A DNA stretch of 39,061 nt, taken from positions 1-39,061 of the forward strand of contig NZ_JACKZS010000054.1 in the NCBI RefSeq assembly GCF_014222285.1. The letters run 5' to 3'. Position numbers and translations under genes: made by a program. The notes under the pieces are model-generated. The model was not told where the DNA came from, searched no databases, and was given only the letters and a program-made list of their open reading frames with translations. This document shows, piece after piece, positions 1-8,435 of the stretch. This DNA is from Nostoc sp. UCD121. Lineage in GTDB: Bacteria; Cyanobacteriota; Cyanobacteriia; Cyanobacteriales; Nostocaceae. Position 1 is the stretch's first letter; every line of letters begins with the position of its first letter.

Positions 1-60
1 TGCCTTGCACTTTTGTTCGATTTATAGACTTCAATCACTATTTATACAAGGGTTTCAGTC

Positions 61-501
61 TTAACCAGCAAGCCCTAGATAATTGTGGAGAAAAATGGCT
101 AGACTATGGGCTTGGGAATGATACCAAAAAGTTCTAATGCCTTTGGTATTCTCTGCATCTCCGTTGTTAGGTACTGCTGTGTAATGTATAGTTAGAGCGA
201 TCGCTGGTTGTTGTTGATCAATCATAGCTTGGCGATCAGACAAAGCTAGTTCTCTGTCATCTTCTCGCGTCATCACTACTACCGCACCTCTTAAGACCAG
301 TTCATCACGCAGAAACTTAGATACTGTCAAGCTGACATCTTTAGCTAAATATCCTGTTGGCCCAGCTGCGCCAGTCTCTTGTCCTCCGTGTCCTGGGTTA
401 ACCAAAATCTTAATACCAGATAATGGTTGTAATTGTACCTGTGCAAAAGCCGGTGGAGAAATGAATATGGAACTGATCGCTAAACCTAAAATTGGTTTCA
501 C
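61..501 (-). pseudogene. Degenerate N-acetylmuramoyl-L-alanine amidase (Amidase_3), C-terminally truncated
   Basis: The 146-residue product starts with a probable signal peptide (residues 1-20, ending PPAFA). It then shows the start of an Amidase_3 zinc hydrolase fold: NPGHGG with the first zinc ligand at His38, and TIHYTA with the last at His106. Members of this family cleave the amide bond between muramic acid and the stem peptide in the periplasm. The zinc-binding Glu usually found just before Lys-Asp is Ala here (LAKD at 52-55). The frame stops after about 146 residues, before the C-terminal segment that carries the catalytic Glu. The other two frames downstream also reach stops before the window edge. 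The start is GTG at 501, with AGGAG about 12 bases upstream. I read it as a decayed or non-catalytic amidase; a domain-only binding role cannot be excluded. Confidence 0.7.
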
Positions 502-530
502 TCAATTATAGACTCCTATAAACTTTAGAT

Positions 531-577
531 AAAAATACCTCTCCCTGCCTTGAACTTTAATTTAAGGCAGGGAGAGG
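531..577 (-). terminator. Rho-independent terminator after the histidine kinase
   Basis: A perfect 14-bp stem (538-551 paired with 564-577, CCTCTCCCTGCCTT and its complement) encloses a 12-base loop. Read on the minus strand it is followed by TATTTTTA. It lies about 75 bases beyond the stop of the kinase at 654 and just before the amidase start at 501. Confidence 0.8.
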
Positions 578-653
578 TTTCTCAAAAGTCAAGCTCACGT
601 TAATTTAGATTGAATGTTTATAATTTTGAAAAATAGTTAATCAATCTTCACTC

Positions 654-2213
654 CTAAGCCTTAGCTCCTGACTTATGTATATTGCTAACTTCTAAGGGAA
701 GGAAAATCGTCAAAACTTCCCCATAGTGTGGACGCTGACGCACAATCAATTTACCGCCGATTGCCTGAAATAAATGCTTGGTTGCAGCAATATTTAAACT
801 AATCGTACCTGTTTCTGGTTGGAACATCAGCAATTGACCAAGGGCTTTGCGAATTGGTGGCGTTGCAGGTGTGGGGGCTTTACTGGAATCTTTGCACCCA
901 AATTGGGGCGATAATTGTAACTTCAGTTGATCTCCAGCCGGAATAACTTGCACTTGAATATGGCTACCAGAGGGTAAGCTACGAGTGAAATTCTCTATCA
1001 AACCAGTGAGTACCTGATCCAGCATCATGGGATTACTTACCACAGTTGGTAGTTGCTGGGGTAAAACAACATTTAAAGTTAAGTTCCGGCGATGCGCTGC
1101 TTGTTCCCATCGAGGAATGCTCTGCTGCAACACTTGATCCAAAGACATCGGTGTGAGTTGAGTTTTTGAACATTTTGTAGAGGCAGTAGTTTCTAATTCT
1201 GCTGCCTTAAACAACAACTCCATGCGATCAATTTGCTCAGTACACTCATGATCGATAATTTTTAAGCGATTGATCACACCAGCATCTAAATCTCGCCGCT
1301 TCAGTAGTAGACGAGTCATGGTGCGAATAGTTGTTAAAGGTGTGCGGACTTCGTGAGCGAAGGCTTGGAGCAGTTCGACATCAGGATTTGGGGATTGGGG
1401 ATTGGGCATCCCTTCGACTACGCTCAGGGCAAGTGGGAATTGGGAACTTGTACTGAGCGAAGTCGAAGTATTGGGAATTGGGAATTGGGAATTGGTATTT
1501 TTCCCCCTGCTCCCTGCTCCACTTCGGCTACGCTCAGTGACCACCTGCTCCCCTGCTTCTTCCCCAGTCTCCTCTGCTTCTGTTAATTCCTGAAGCAGCA
1601 ACTGACTAAACTGAATCATAATGCGGCAATCTGGTGCTACCGGAGAATATTGTTGTACTAATACATCCAGACGGGCAAAAAATTCTGGATTAGCCAGCAT
1701 TACTCTCGCACCTAGCGATCGCCAAGCTTGCTCTACTACTTCCGGCTCAAAAGAAAATGAAAAGGTTTTTTTACCGTTTTTGTGAGTTGCTAAAACCAGT
1801 ACTAATCTAAATTTATCTGTAAAAACTAAGCAAAACTGCTCTGTCCCCAGAGGATCGGCAGGTAATAAGGGAAGTACCGATTCATGAGGAGCGATTTCTT
1901 CATTTATAGTTGCGATCGCATCCGGCATCTGAAATGGCATCAGTGCCAAGGGATTAAATGGTTTTGCTGTGAAAGTTACTGTTTGTAAGTTTTGAGTCAG
2001 TTTTGGCTGACTGAATAAGGGTGCAGGTGCAGCTAAAACTAATCCTTGGATTGTGTCAACTGAATTAGCTGCTAAAGTATTTAATAGCAAATGTTCAGTT
2101 GCTGCGAGGCTGACACGCCACTGCCGCTCTGCTTTACCAGGTGAACATTCAGCCACACTTGATTGATTTTGGGCCAAGATTTCGCTCAGACTTGGCAATA
2201 TCCATTCGTACAC
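654..2213 (-). CDS. Sensor histidine kinase with degenerate ATPase domain and repeat-derived insert
   Basis: The 519-residue protein has no predicted membrane segment. Residues 1-210 form a cyanobacterial-type N-terminal sensory region I cannot assign to a named family. A canonical H-box follows (FAHEVRTPL, phospho-acceptor His287). The C-terminal part resembles a HATPase_c fold: an N-box-like stretch LDQVLTGLIENF near residue 400 and a final strand resembling GGKLIVRQRPHYGEVLTIFLP. The usual DxGxG and GxG boxes are not visible, so ATP binding may be altered. Residues about 211-278 are encoded by interspersed repeats (SQFPIPN- and TERSRS-like peptides) with no recognisable fold, placed between sensor and H-box. 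The gene has its own terminator downstream and lies 192 bases after another kinase on the same strand. The partner response regulator is not evident. Confidence 0.8.
   Translation of the reverse strand: MYEWILPSLSEILAQNQSSVAECSPGKAERQWRVSLAATEHLLLNTLAANSVDTIQGLVLAAPAPLFSQPKLTQNLQTVTFTAKPFNPLALMPFQMPDAIATINEEIAPHESVLPLLPADPLGTEQFCLVFTDKFRLVLVLATHKNGKKTFSFSFEPEVVEQAWRSLGARVMLANPEFFARLDVLVQQYSPVAPDCRIMIQFSQLLLQELTEAEETGEEAGEQVVTERSRSGAGSRGKNTNSQFPIPNTSTSLSTSSQFPLALSVVEGMPNPQSPNPDVELLQAFAHEVRTPLTTIRTMTRLLLKRRDLDAGVINRLKIIDHECTEQIDRMELLFKAAELETTASTKCSKTQLTPMSLDQVLQQSIPRWEQAAHRRNLTLNVVLPQQLPTVVSNPMMLDQVLTGLIENFTRSLPSGSHIQVQVIPAGDQLKLQLSPQFGCKDSSKAPTPATPPIRKALGQLLMFQPETGTISLNIAATKHLFQAIGGKLIVRQRPHYGEVLTIFLPLEVSNIHKSGAKA
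1381..1575. repeat. Interspersed-repeat block inside the kinase gene
   Basis: This stretch holds tandem GGGGATT and GGGAATT heptamers (1388-1406 and 1470-1495). It also has an inverted pair, CTTCGACTACGCTCAG (1412-1427) and CTGAGCGAAGTCGAAG (1453-1468), and a third related unit near 1520-1537. The same repeat types occur between genes in this window, for example at 5337-5358 and 19886-19929. Here the block stays in frame and adds about 65 codons to the kinase. Confidence 0.85.
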
Positions 2214-2405
2214 AGGCTTTCACCCCTTAATTCAAGAGCGACTAACAGCGTCTAAGGTAGACATTTCGCTACTACTTACGAGGTTATAACCATTTGTGTA
2301 CTGTTGAAAGTGGTAGAACCGAACAATTCGGGCGCAATTTCCCCTATGTAGCGATGTCTACGACGGGCTACGCCTACGCAGTTATGGGTTGAAAAACACT
2401 CATAC
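2214..2405. other. Spacer between two histidine kinases with a palindromic repeat remnant
   Basis: This 192-base gap holds a piece of the cyanobacterial short palindromic repeat (TGTCTACGACGGGCTACGCC near 2354-2373). No gene or clear terminator was seen. Confidence 0.5.
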
Positions 2406-4118
2406 TTAAACTATTATGCGATCGCAGATTGATGATTGTGCTAATTTCCCTGCTCGAATCGGGATTGCAATCACAAACTCTGCACCCTGTCCCGGTGATG
2501 AAATACATTCCAAAGAGCCACCATGCTTTTCAGTAATTATCTGGTAGCTGATCGATAATCCCATACCAGTCCCCTTACCAACTGCTTTTGTGGTGAAAAA
2601 AGGGTCAAATAAACGCGACTGAATTTCTTTTGGAATTCCCGATCCATTATCAGCAATTCGAATCACAGCATTTTCATTTACCTGTTCCGAAGAAATACGT
2701 ATCAAAGGATTTGGACAAAGTTCTTTTTGGAAAGCCTCTTCTAAAGCATCGATTGAATTTGCCAAGAGGTTCATAAATACCTGATTCATTTGCCCTGAAA
2801 AACACTGAATTTTAGGCATTTCTCCATATTCTTTGACCACTTCAATTTGAGGGCGATTATTTTGTGCCTTAAGCCGATGTTGCAAAATTAACAGGGTACT
2901 GTCGATTCCTTCATGCAAATCAGCCGTTTTAAATTCAGCTTCATCCAAGCGGGAGAAGATTCGGAGACTGAGAACAATTTCCCGGATGCGTTTAGCCCCC
3001 ATTTTCATTGAGGTTAACATCTTAGGCAAATCTTCTATTAGGTACTCAATATCGTTCAGTTGGTTAGCATTTTGAATTTCTGGCTCTGGATATGGGTAGT
3101 GTTTTTGATAAAGCTTAATTAACAGCAACATCTGTTGAGTGTAATCATCAGTGTATTCGAGGTTGCCGTAGATAAAATTAACCGGATTGTTGATTTCATG
3201 GGCAACTCCCGCTACTAGTTGACCCAGACTTGACATTTTTTCAGATTGAATTAATTGGATTTGGGTTTTTTGCAGGTCTTTCAGAGCTTGCTGAAGTTCT
3301 GCTTCTGCTTCTTGGCGTTCGGTAATTTCATCTCGTAATTGTTCATTGGCGTTGACCAATTCATTTCTAGAATATTGCAGATCGTCTGCCATTTTATTGA
3401 ACGAGGTAGCTAACTCGCCAATCTCATCCTGAGAGCGAATACTAACTCTGGTATCCAGCTTACCTTCAGCCAGATTTACCACAGCTAGCTGGAGTTTTTT
3501 AATTGGTTTTGAAATGCTTCTAGAGATCAAATAGCCTACTAATAGTGCCAGGATGCCACATACCAAACTGACGACCGAAGTGGTAACAATATTTTTTTTG
3601 GCTGTTACTAGTGCTGCTTCATAAAGCGGTGTATATTCCAGAATGACTGCACCAATTGTTTCACCCTTGCCAGTCTTAAAAGGAACAGCAATCAATCGAA
3701 TCCCATTTGGGTACTCAGCACTGAACTCAATATATGTTCTTGGTGTACCATCTTGAATAGTTTTACCAACTTCATTATTGCCATCGTGATCTAATCGCGT
3801 ACCAATGTCTTCTGGAACTACATCTGCCAAAATGATTTTATTGCGGTCTACAATTTCTAGATCGCGCTGGCGTTGCTTGTGTAGCGAGATAACATGCTCT
3901 TGCAATTCGGCTAGCATCTTATCTCGCGATCCAATTTCGTGGTATTCATCAACTTCATGACTGACGAAATATCCCACTAGTCCAGCAACTTCCTCAGCCT
4001 CTTGTTGAGCAATATACTTAGCTATTTTCAATTGCTGATGAGCATTAATAGCACCAGTAATTACTGAGAGAGTGGCTATTCCCAGAATTCCCGAAATTAA
4101 TTTCTGACTAATTTTCAT
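2406..4118 (-). CDS. Membrane-bound HAMP sensor histidine kinase
   Basis: The 570-residue protein has a first membrane segment at about residues 7-25 and a periplasmic sensor region at about 26-175, which may be a single Cache/dCache-like domain. A second membrane segment follows at about 178-198, then a HAMP domain (about 199-251, with SRSISKPIKKLQ and DEIGELATSFNKM). A coiled coil (about 255-295, rich in Glu/Gln/Leu) leads to an H-box AGVAHEINNP with His307. The ATPase has all boxes: N-box MNLLANSIDAL, DNGSGIP, FDPFFTTK, and GTGMGLSIS. It should autophosphorylate in response to an extracytoplasmic signal. It is divergent from the SDR gene at 4386. No response regulator is adjacent, as is common for cyanobacterial hybrid networks. 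The signal is unknown. Confidence 0.92.
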   Translation of the reverse strand: MKISQKLISGILGIATLSVITGAINAHQQLKIAKYIAQQEAEEVAGLVGYFVSHEVDEYHEIGSRDKMLAELQEHVISLHKQRQRDLEIVDRNKIILADVVPEDIGTRLDHDGNNEVGKTIQDGTPRTYIEFSAEYPNGIRLIAVPFKTGKGETIGAVILEYTPLYEAALVTAKKNIVTTSVVSLVCGILALLVGYLISRSISKPIKKLQLAVVNLAEGKLDTRVSIRSQDEIGELATSFNKMADDLQYSRNELVNANEQLRDEITERQEAEAELQQALKDLQKTQIQLIQSEKMSSLGQLVAGVAHEINNPVNFIYGNLEYTDDYTQQMLLLIKLYQKHYPYPEPEIQNANQLNDIEYLIEDLPKMLTSMKMGAKRIREIVLSLRIFSRLDEAEFKTADLHEGIDSTLLILQHRLKAQNNRPQIEVVKEYGEMPKIQCFSGQMNQVFMNLLANSIDALEEAFQKELCPNPLIRISSEQVNENAVIRIADNGSGIPKEIQSRLFDPFFTTKAVGKGTGMGLSISYQIITEKHGGSLECISSPGQGAEFVIAIPIRAGKLAQSSICDRIIV

Positions 4119-4257
4119 CCCTTGCTCGGAACCTCAAGTACTGACTACTGCGCTAATTCAGTTTTGGGAAATTTGCCCTGATTTTAAAATTCCCATTTGT
4201 CAGCCTGAAAGCTACAGAATCAACAGCTATTAGCCAAATTTTTAATCTGAGCCTATT

Positions 4258-4335
4258 TTGGCGATACTTTCTCTGCGTTCGCGCAGCGTGTCGTAGACAG
4301 ACGCTACGCATAGCTTTCTTGCCCACAGGGTACGC
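4258..4335. repeat. Short palindromic interspersed repeat
   Basis: A GC-rich, self-complementary block (GCGTTCGCGCAGCG, GTCGTAGACAGACGCTACGC) lies in the divergent intergenic region. It resembles the repeats at 5246-5335 and 2354-2373. Confidence 0.55.
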
Positions 4336-4385
4336 TAACCCATTTATTTGAGTAGATTAAAAAGAGACTATCTCAAAGGCAATTT

Positions 4386-5207
4386 ATGACTTCTTTTGAA
4401 ACTTCATCTGAAGATTTGGTACTGGTTGCTGGGGCTACTGGTGGAGTCGGGCAACTAGTGGTAGGTAAACTCCTAGAAAAGGGTTTGAAAGTTCGTGTTC
4501 TAACACGCAATGCCGCAAAAGCTGAAGAAATGTTTAACCAAAGAGTGGAAATTGCCGTTGGTGACATCCGCCAGCCAGCTACACTCCCAGCTGCAACACA
4601 AAATGTCACCCACATCATCAGTTGTACTGGAACCACCGCCTTTCCTTCTGCGAGATGGGAGTTTGACCAACCCCCGAACTTGCTTGAATGGGGAATAACT
4701 TTCCTTAACCCCAAATCTAGTGAAGCAAAAGCCAAGAATAGTCCAGCCAAGGTTGATGCCCAAGGTGTCAGCAACCTAGTTACAGCAGCACCCCAGAATT
4801 TGAAGCGATTCGTTTTCGTCTCTTCTTGTGGAATTCTCCGTAAAGATCAGTTTCCTTTCAGTATTCTTAATGCTTTTGGCGTGTTGGATGCCAAACAAAA
4901 AGGTGAGGAGTCCATTATTAATTCAGGATTGCCCTACACGATTATCCGCCCAGGACGCTTAATTGACGGGCCCTATACTTCATACGACCTCAACACACTG
5001 TTAAAGGCCAAAACAGGTGGTAAATCTGGTGTGGTGATAGGCACTGGGGATACACTTTCGGGTGATACCAGTAGGATTGATGTAGCAAACGCTTGCGTGG
5101 AATGCCTTTTTCAGCCAACTAGTTCCAAGAAAATTTTTGAAATAGTCAACCAGGGACAAAGACCACCTGTAATTGATTGGGAAACTCTTTTCTCTAGACT
5201 TGAGTAA
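4386..5207 (+). CDS. Atypical SDR / NmrA-like NAD(P)-binding protein
   Basis: The 273-residue protein opens with a Rossmann dinucleotide-binding loop GATGGVG (residues 16-22). It continues with VRVLTRN, VGDIRQP and ISCTGTTAFPS, the pattern of atypical extended SDRs (NmrA, Ycf39 and Tic62-like proteins). The downstream FVFVSSCGI and YTIIRPGRLIDGP motifs also fit. A classical catalytic YxxxK is not obvious, so it may be a redox-responsive binding protein or a reductase of unknown substrate. It is monocistronic in appearance, divergent from the HAMP kinase, with repeats on both sides. The ATG at 4386 is chosen because the Rossmann motif begins about 10 residues later. Confidence 0.85.
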   Translation: MTSFETSSEDLVLVAGATGGVGQLVVGKLLEKGLKVRVLTRNAAKAEEMFNQRVEIAVGDIRQPATLPAATQNVTHIISCTGTTAFPSARWEFDQPPNLLEWGITFLNPKSSEAKAKNSPAKVDAQGVSNLVTAAPQNLKRFVFVSSCGILRKDQFPFSILNAFGVLDAKQKGEESIINSGLPYTIIRPGRLIDGPYTSYDLNTLLKAKTGGKSGVVIGTGDTLSGDTSRIDVANACVECLFQPTSSKKIFEIVNQGQRPPVIDWETLFSRLE

Positions 5208-5727
5208 GTGCTGAGTAATATTTTATTCAATACTCAATGCCCAATACTTGTCTACGAGAGGCTGCGCCAACGGCTTCTCTACGAGACGCTACGCGTTAGC
5301 AGAGCTTTCGCTTTAGCGATACGCTCAGTACAAGTGCCCAATGCCCAATTCCCAATTCTCAGTGCTTCTGTAGTTTATTACCTCTAAAGACGGCAAACAC
5401 CACTCGGACGTTACGGTTCACCCTAATTACTGAAAGTATTAATTCTCATACATTAGACAGAGTGAAGGCAAATCAATCCATGAACCAACTAAAAAAACTA
5501 TTTAGTTAGTTTAACCGTCCTAAGCAAGGTTCGGGAAACCACCCTTCATGGACTGGCTACCACTAAGCTTCAGTATATATATCAGCATTATCTGGAGTTT
5601 TAACCCCAGGAAAGCCAAATCAAAGGTATTCATGCTGAATTGGCTGATTTATTGACCTGTTGGTTCAAAATTTAGTCCTTTATATTCTCATTCATTCATT
5701 TGTAGTTATACGGAGCCAGCACCTAAA
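5208..5727. other. Long leader / intergenic region upstream of dnaK
   Basis: This region has 520 bases without a convincing gene. The first part holds a palindromic repeat (5246-5335) and CCCAATT heptamers (5337-5358). The part nearer dnaK has a possible hairpin (AACTAAA paired with TTTAGTT near 5486-5506) and a GGTT-CGGG-AAACC hairpin-like stretch near 5528-5540. It may be a long 5' UTR, but no known riboswitch or heat-shock operator (CIRCE) was recognised. Confidence 0.5.
5246..5335. repeat. Palindromic interspersed repeat bounded by ACTTGT/ACAAGT
   Basis: The 90-base element begins ACTTGT and ends ACAAGT, with internal self-complementary segments such as GAGAGGCTGCGCC and GGCTTCTC. Fragments of the same type recur at 2354-2373 and 4258-4335. 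The element is non-coding. Confidence 0.65.
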
Positions 5728-7632
5728 ATGGCAAAAGTAGTTGGAATTGACTTAGGAACAACGAACTCCTGCGTGGCAGTGATGGAAGGTGGTAAACCTA
5801 CTGTAATTGCTAATGCTGAAGGTTTTCGGACAACCCCATCAGTAGTGGCATTTGCGAAAAATGGCGACAACTTGGTTGGCCAAATCGCCAAACGCCAAGC
5901 GGTGATGAACCCCGAAAATACGTTTTACTCAGTCAAACGCTTTATCGGTCGCCGCTACGATGAAGTGAGTAACGAAGCAACTGAAGTTTCTTACAAAGTT
6001 CTCAGCAGCAACGGCAATGTCAAATTAGATTGTCCGATAGCTGGTAAACCGTTTGCCCCTGAAGAAATTTCTGCAAAAGTTCTTCGCAAACTAGTTGAAG
6101 ATGCCAGCAAATACCTTGGTGAAACTGTTACCCAAGCTGTAATCACCGTTCCCGCATACTTTAACGACTCTCAACGGCAAGCGACAAAAGACGCTGGTAA
6201 AATTGCAGGTATTGAAGTTCTGCGGATTATCAACGAGCCGACTGCTGCTTCTCTAGCTTATGGGTTTGACAAGAAGAGTAACGAAACCATTCTCGTCTTT
6301 GACCTTGGTGGTGGTACCTTCGACGTATCCGTACTGGAAGTAGGAGATGGAGTTTTTGAAGTACTAGCCACATCTGGGGATACACACCTTGGTGGTGACG
6401 ACTTTGATAAAAAAATAGTTGACTTCTTAGCTGAAAAGTTCAAGAAAGCCGAAGGCATTGAACTACGCAAAGACAAACAAGCTTTACAACGTCTGACAGA
6501 AGCCGCAGAAAAAGCCAAAATTGAGCTTTCTAGCGTTACCCAAGCAGAAATTAACCTACCATTTATCACTGCTACCCAGGATGGGCCTAAGCACCTGGAT
6601 ACAACCCTGACTCGTGCCACCTTTGAAGAACTTTGTTCTGACTTAATCGACCGTTGCCGTGTTCCTGTGGAAAACGCTCTGCGCGATGCCAAGTTAAGCA
6701 AAGGTGATATTGATGAAGTGGTGTTAGTTGGTGGTTCTACCCGTATTCCCGCAGTCCACCAGATTGTGAAGCAGGTATTGGGTAAAGACCCTAACCAAAG
6801 TGTTAACCCTGATGAAGTCGTGGCAATTGGTGCAGCGATTCAAGCAGGTGTACTGAATAATGAAGTCACTGGCATCTTACTGTTAGATGTATCACCACTT
6901 TCTTTGGGTGTTGAGACATTGGGCGGCGTGATGACCAAAATTATTCCCCGCAACACAACAATCCCCACCAAGAAATCGGAAGTCTTCTCCACCGCAGTGG
7001 ATGGTCAAACCAACGTAGAAATTCACGTCCTTCAAGGTGAACGCGAATTTTCTAACGATAACAAGAGTTTGGGAACTTTCCGCCTTGATGGTATTCCTCC
7101 TGCACCACGTGGCGTTCCTCAAATTGAAGTGGTGTTCGATATTGACGCTAACGGTATCCTTAACGTCACCGCTAAGGACAAAGGTACTGGCAAAGAACAG
7201 TCCATCAGCATAACTGGTGCTTCCACACTGGATAAAACTGACGTTGACCGGATGGTAAGAGAAGCTGAACAAAATGCTTCATCTGACAAAGAACGGCGTG
7301 AGAAGATTGAACGCAAGAACCAAGCCGACTCGTTGTCGTACCAAGCTGAAAAGCAGTTACAAGAATTGGGCGATAAAGTTCCGGCTGCTGACAAGACTAA
7401 AGTTGAAGGTTTGGTAAAAGAACTGCGGGAAGCAGTTGCCAAAGAAGACGATGAGCAAATCAAGAAGCTCACCCCAGAATTGCAACAAGCCCTATTCGCT
7501 GTTGGTAGCAACATCTATCAACAAGCTGGTGCTGGTGCTGCACCAGGTACTGAACCTCAAGATGGTGGTTCCACCTCTAGCTCTGGTAGCGGCGACGATG
7601 TGATTGACGCTGATTTTACAGAGAGTAAATAA
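5728..7632 (+). CDS. dnaK: Molecular chaperone DnaK (Hsp70)
   Basis: The 634-residue protein is a full-length Hsp70. It has the nucleotide-binding phosphate loop GIDLGTTNS (6-14), the second ATPase signature DLGGGTFDVS near residue 193, the third signature VVLVGGSTRIP near residue 331, a substrate-binding domain and a helical lid. The C-terminus is Gly/Ser-rich and ends DDVIDADFTESK, as in canonical bacterial DnaK. It folds and protects proteins in the cytosol with DnaJ and GrpE. Neither partner gene is in the window; the length fits the housekeeping DnaK2 type of cyanobacteria. The start at 5728 is fixed by the conserved MAKVVGIDLGTT. A strong terminator follows at 7679-7714. Confidence 0.98.
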   Translation: MAKVVGIDLGTTNSCVAVMEGGKPTVIANAEGFRTTPSVVAFAKNGDNLVGQIAKRQAVMNPENTFYSVKRFIGRRYDEVSNEATEVSYKVLSSNGNVKLDCPIAGKPFAPEEISAKVLRKLVEDASKYLGETVTQAVITVPAYFNDSQRQATKDAGKIAGIEVLRIINEPTAASLAYGFDKKSNETILVFDLGGGTFDVSVLEVGDGVFEVLATSGDTHLGGDDFDKKIVDFLAEKFKKAEGIELRKDKQALQRLTEAAEKAKIELSSVTQAEINLPFITATQDGPKHLDTTLTRATFEELCSDLIDRCRVPVENALRDAKLSKGDIDEVVLVGGSTRIPAVHQIVKQVLGKDPNQSVNPDEVVAIGAAIQAGVLNNEVTGILLLDVSPLSLGVETLGGVMTKIIPRNTTIPTKKSEVFSTAVDGQTNVEIHVLQGEREFSNDNKSLGTFRLDGIPPAPRGVPQIEVVFDIDANGILNVTAKDKGTGKEQSISITGASTLDKTDVDRMVREAEQNASSDKERREKIERKNQADSLSYQAEKQLQELGDKVPAADKTKVEGLVKELREAVAKEDDEQIKKLTPELQQALFAVGSNIYQQAGAGAAPGTEPQDGGSTSSSGSGDDVIDADFTESK

Positions 7633-7678
7633 TTCTTCTACTCCTTTCGGGATAATTATTTTGTCCCGCCTCATATTA

Positions 7679-7714
7679 CCCATCCAGGTATTAACCTGGG
7701 TGGGAATTTTTTTT
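7679..7714 (+). terminator. Rho-independent terminator after dnaK
   Basis: A 10-bp stem, CCCATCCAGG (7679-7688) with CCTGGGTGGG (7695-7704) and one G-U pair, encloses a 6-base loop. It is followed by AA and eight T residues. Confidence 0.9.
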
Positions 7715-7793
7715 AGGAGTTATGAGTAAAAATAAATAATATTGCTAACTCTTGATTTTAATTGATTTCTAACTCCTCACTATTAACTCCCTT

Positions 7794-8435
7794 ATGCCAT
7801 ATCCACAAGCACCTTGGACACTTCAAGGCTACGCTATCCAAACTCTGCATTTAGTGAATATTGACCTAGTACGCCCTTTGATTCCTTTAGAGTTAAAAAT
7901 TATTTCCGTATGGCCTGGTAAAACCATCGCTAGCGTGTATTTATCTAAGTATGGGTCAGGCTCTGTACTAGAATACAGTGAGTTAATTATTGCCCCAGCT
8001 TTGGTTAATTACCAGAGCAAAATCGGCGGTTGGATTTCTCACATTTATGTAGATAATGCTGATTCGGTGGCTGGTGGTCGAGAAATTTGGGGACTACCAA
8101 AGGAACTAGCTGAGTTTACCTGGAAAGAAGGAGAGCATATCACTGTGCATCAGGGAAACCGGAAGTTGTGTAGTCTTAAGTATAATCAGCAAACCTTGGC
8201 ATGGAGACAGGAGTTAAGTGCTTCTGGTTTCAGCGTCAAGGGTAGTGATTTGATGATGTTCCCTGCTAAATTTCAGTCTGTATTGGGTTTGATTGGTTCT
8301 CAGTTAGAAATCCCCGCCGAAAGTCCTTTTTCTGGAATAGGTTTAGGTCAGCCTTTGTTAACTGTGCGTTGTGAGCAGATGAGGTTGCAGGTTGATGCCC
8401 CAAAAGTTGTAGGTCAATCTGATTGGAGATTTTAG
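7794..8435 (+). CDS. Acetoacetate decarboxylase-family protein
   Basis: The 213-residue protein matches the acetoacetate decarboxylase fold family. It has an N-terminal PWTLQGYAI strand, a central YVDNADSVAGGREIWGLPKELAEF segment and a C-terminal barrel strand. In the characterised enzyme a lysine pair (PKK) provides the Schiff-base lysine. Here the motif is LPKE, so the first lysine of the pair is kept and the second is Glu. This argues for a related but different activity, or a binding role. It stands alone, with no acetone or butanol pathway genes nearby. It is separated from dnaK by a terminator. The substrate is unknown. Confidence 0.8.
   Translation: MPYPQAPWTLQGYAIQTLHLVNIDLVRPLIPLELKIISVWPGKTIASVYLSKYGSGSVLEYSELIIAPALVNYQSKIGGWISHIYVDNADSVAGGREIWGLPKELAEFTWKEGEHITVHQGNRKLCSLKYNQQTLAWRQELSASGFSVKGSDLMMFPAKFQSVLGLIGSQLEIPAESPFSGIGLGQPLLTVRCEQMRLQVDAPKVVGQSDWRF

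Noticed and set aside
1353..1593. Plus-strand frames inside the kinase gene
   Set aside because: They are made of translated GGGAATT and palindromic repeats and lie antisense to the kinase.
6258..7514. Several open frames antisense to dnaK
   Set aside because: They are shadows caused by biased codon use in a highly expressed gene, and none resembles a protein family.
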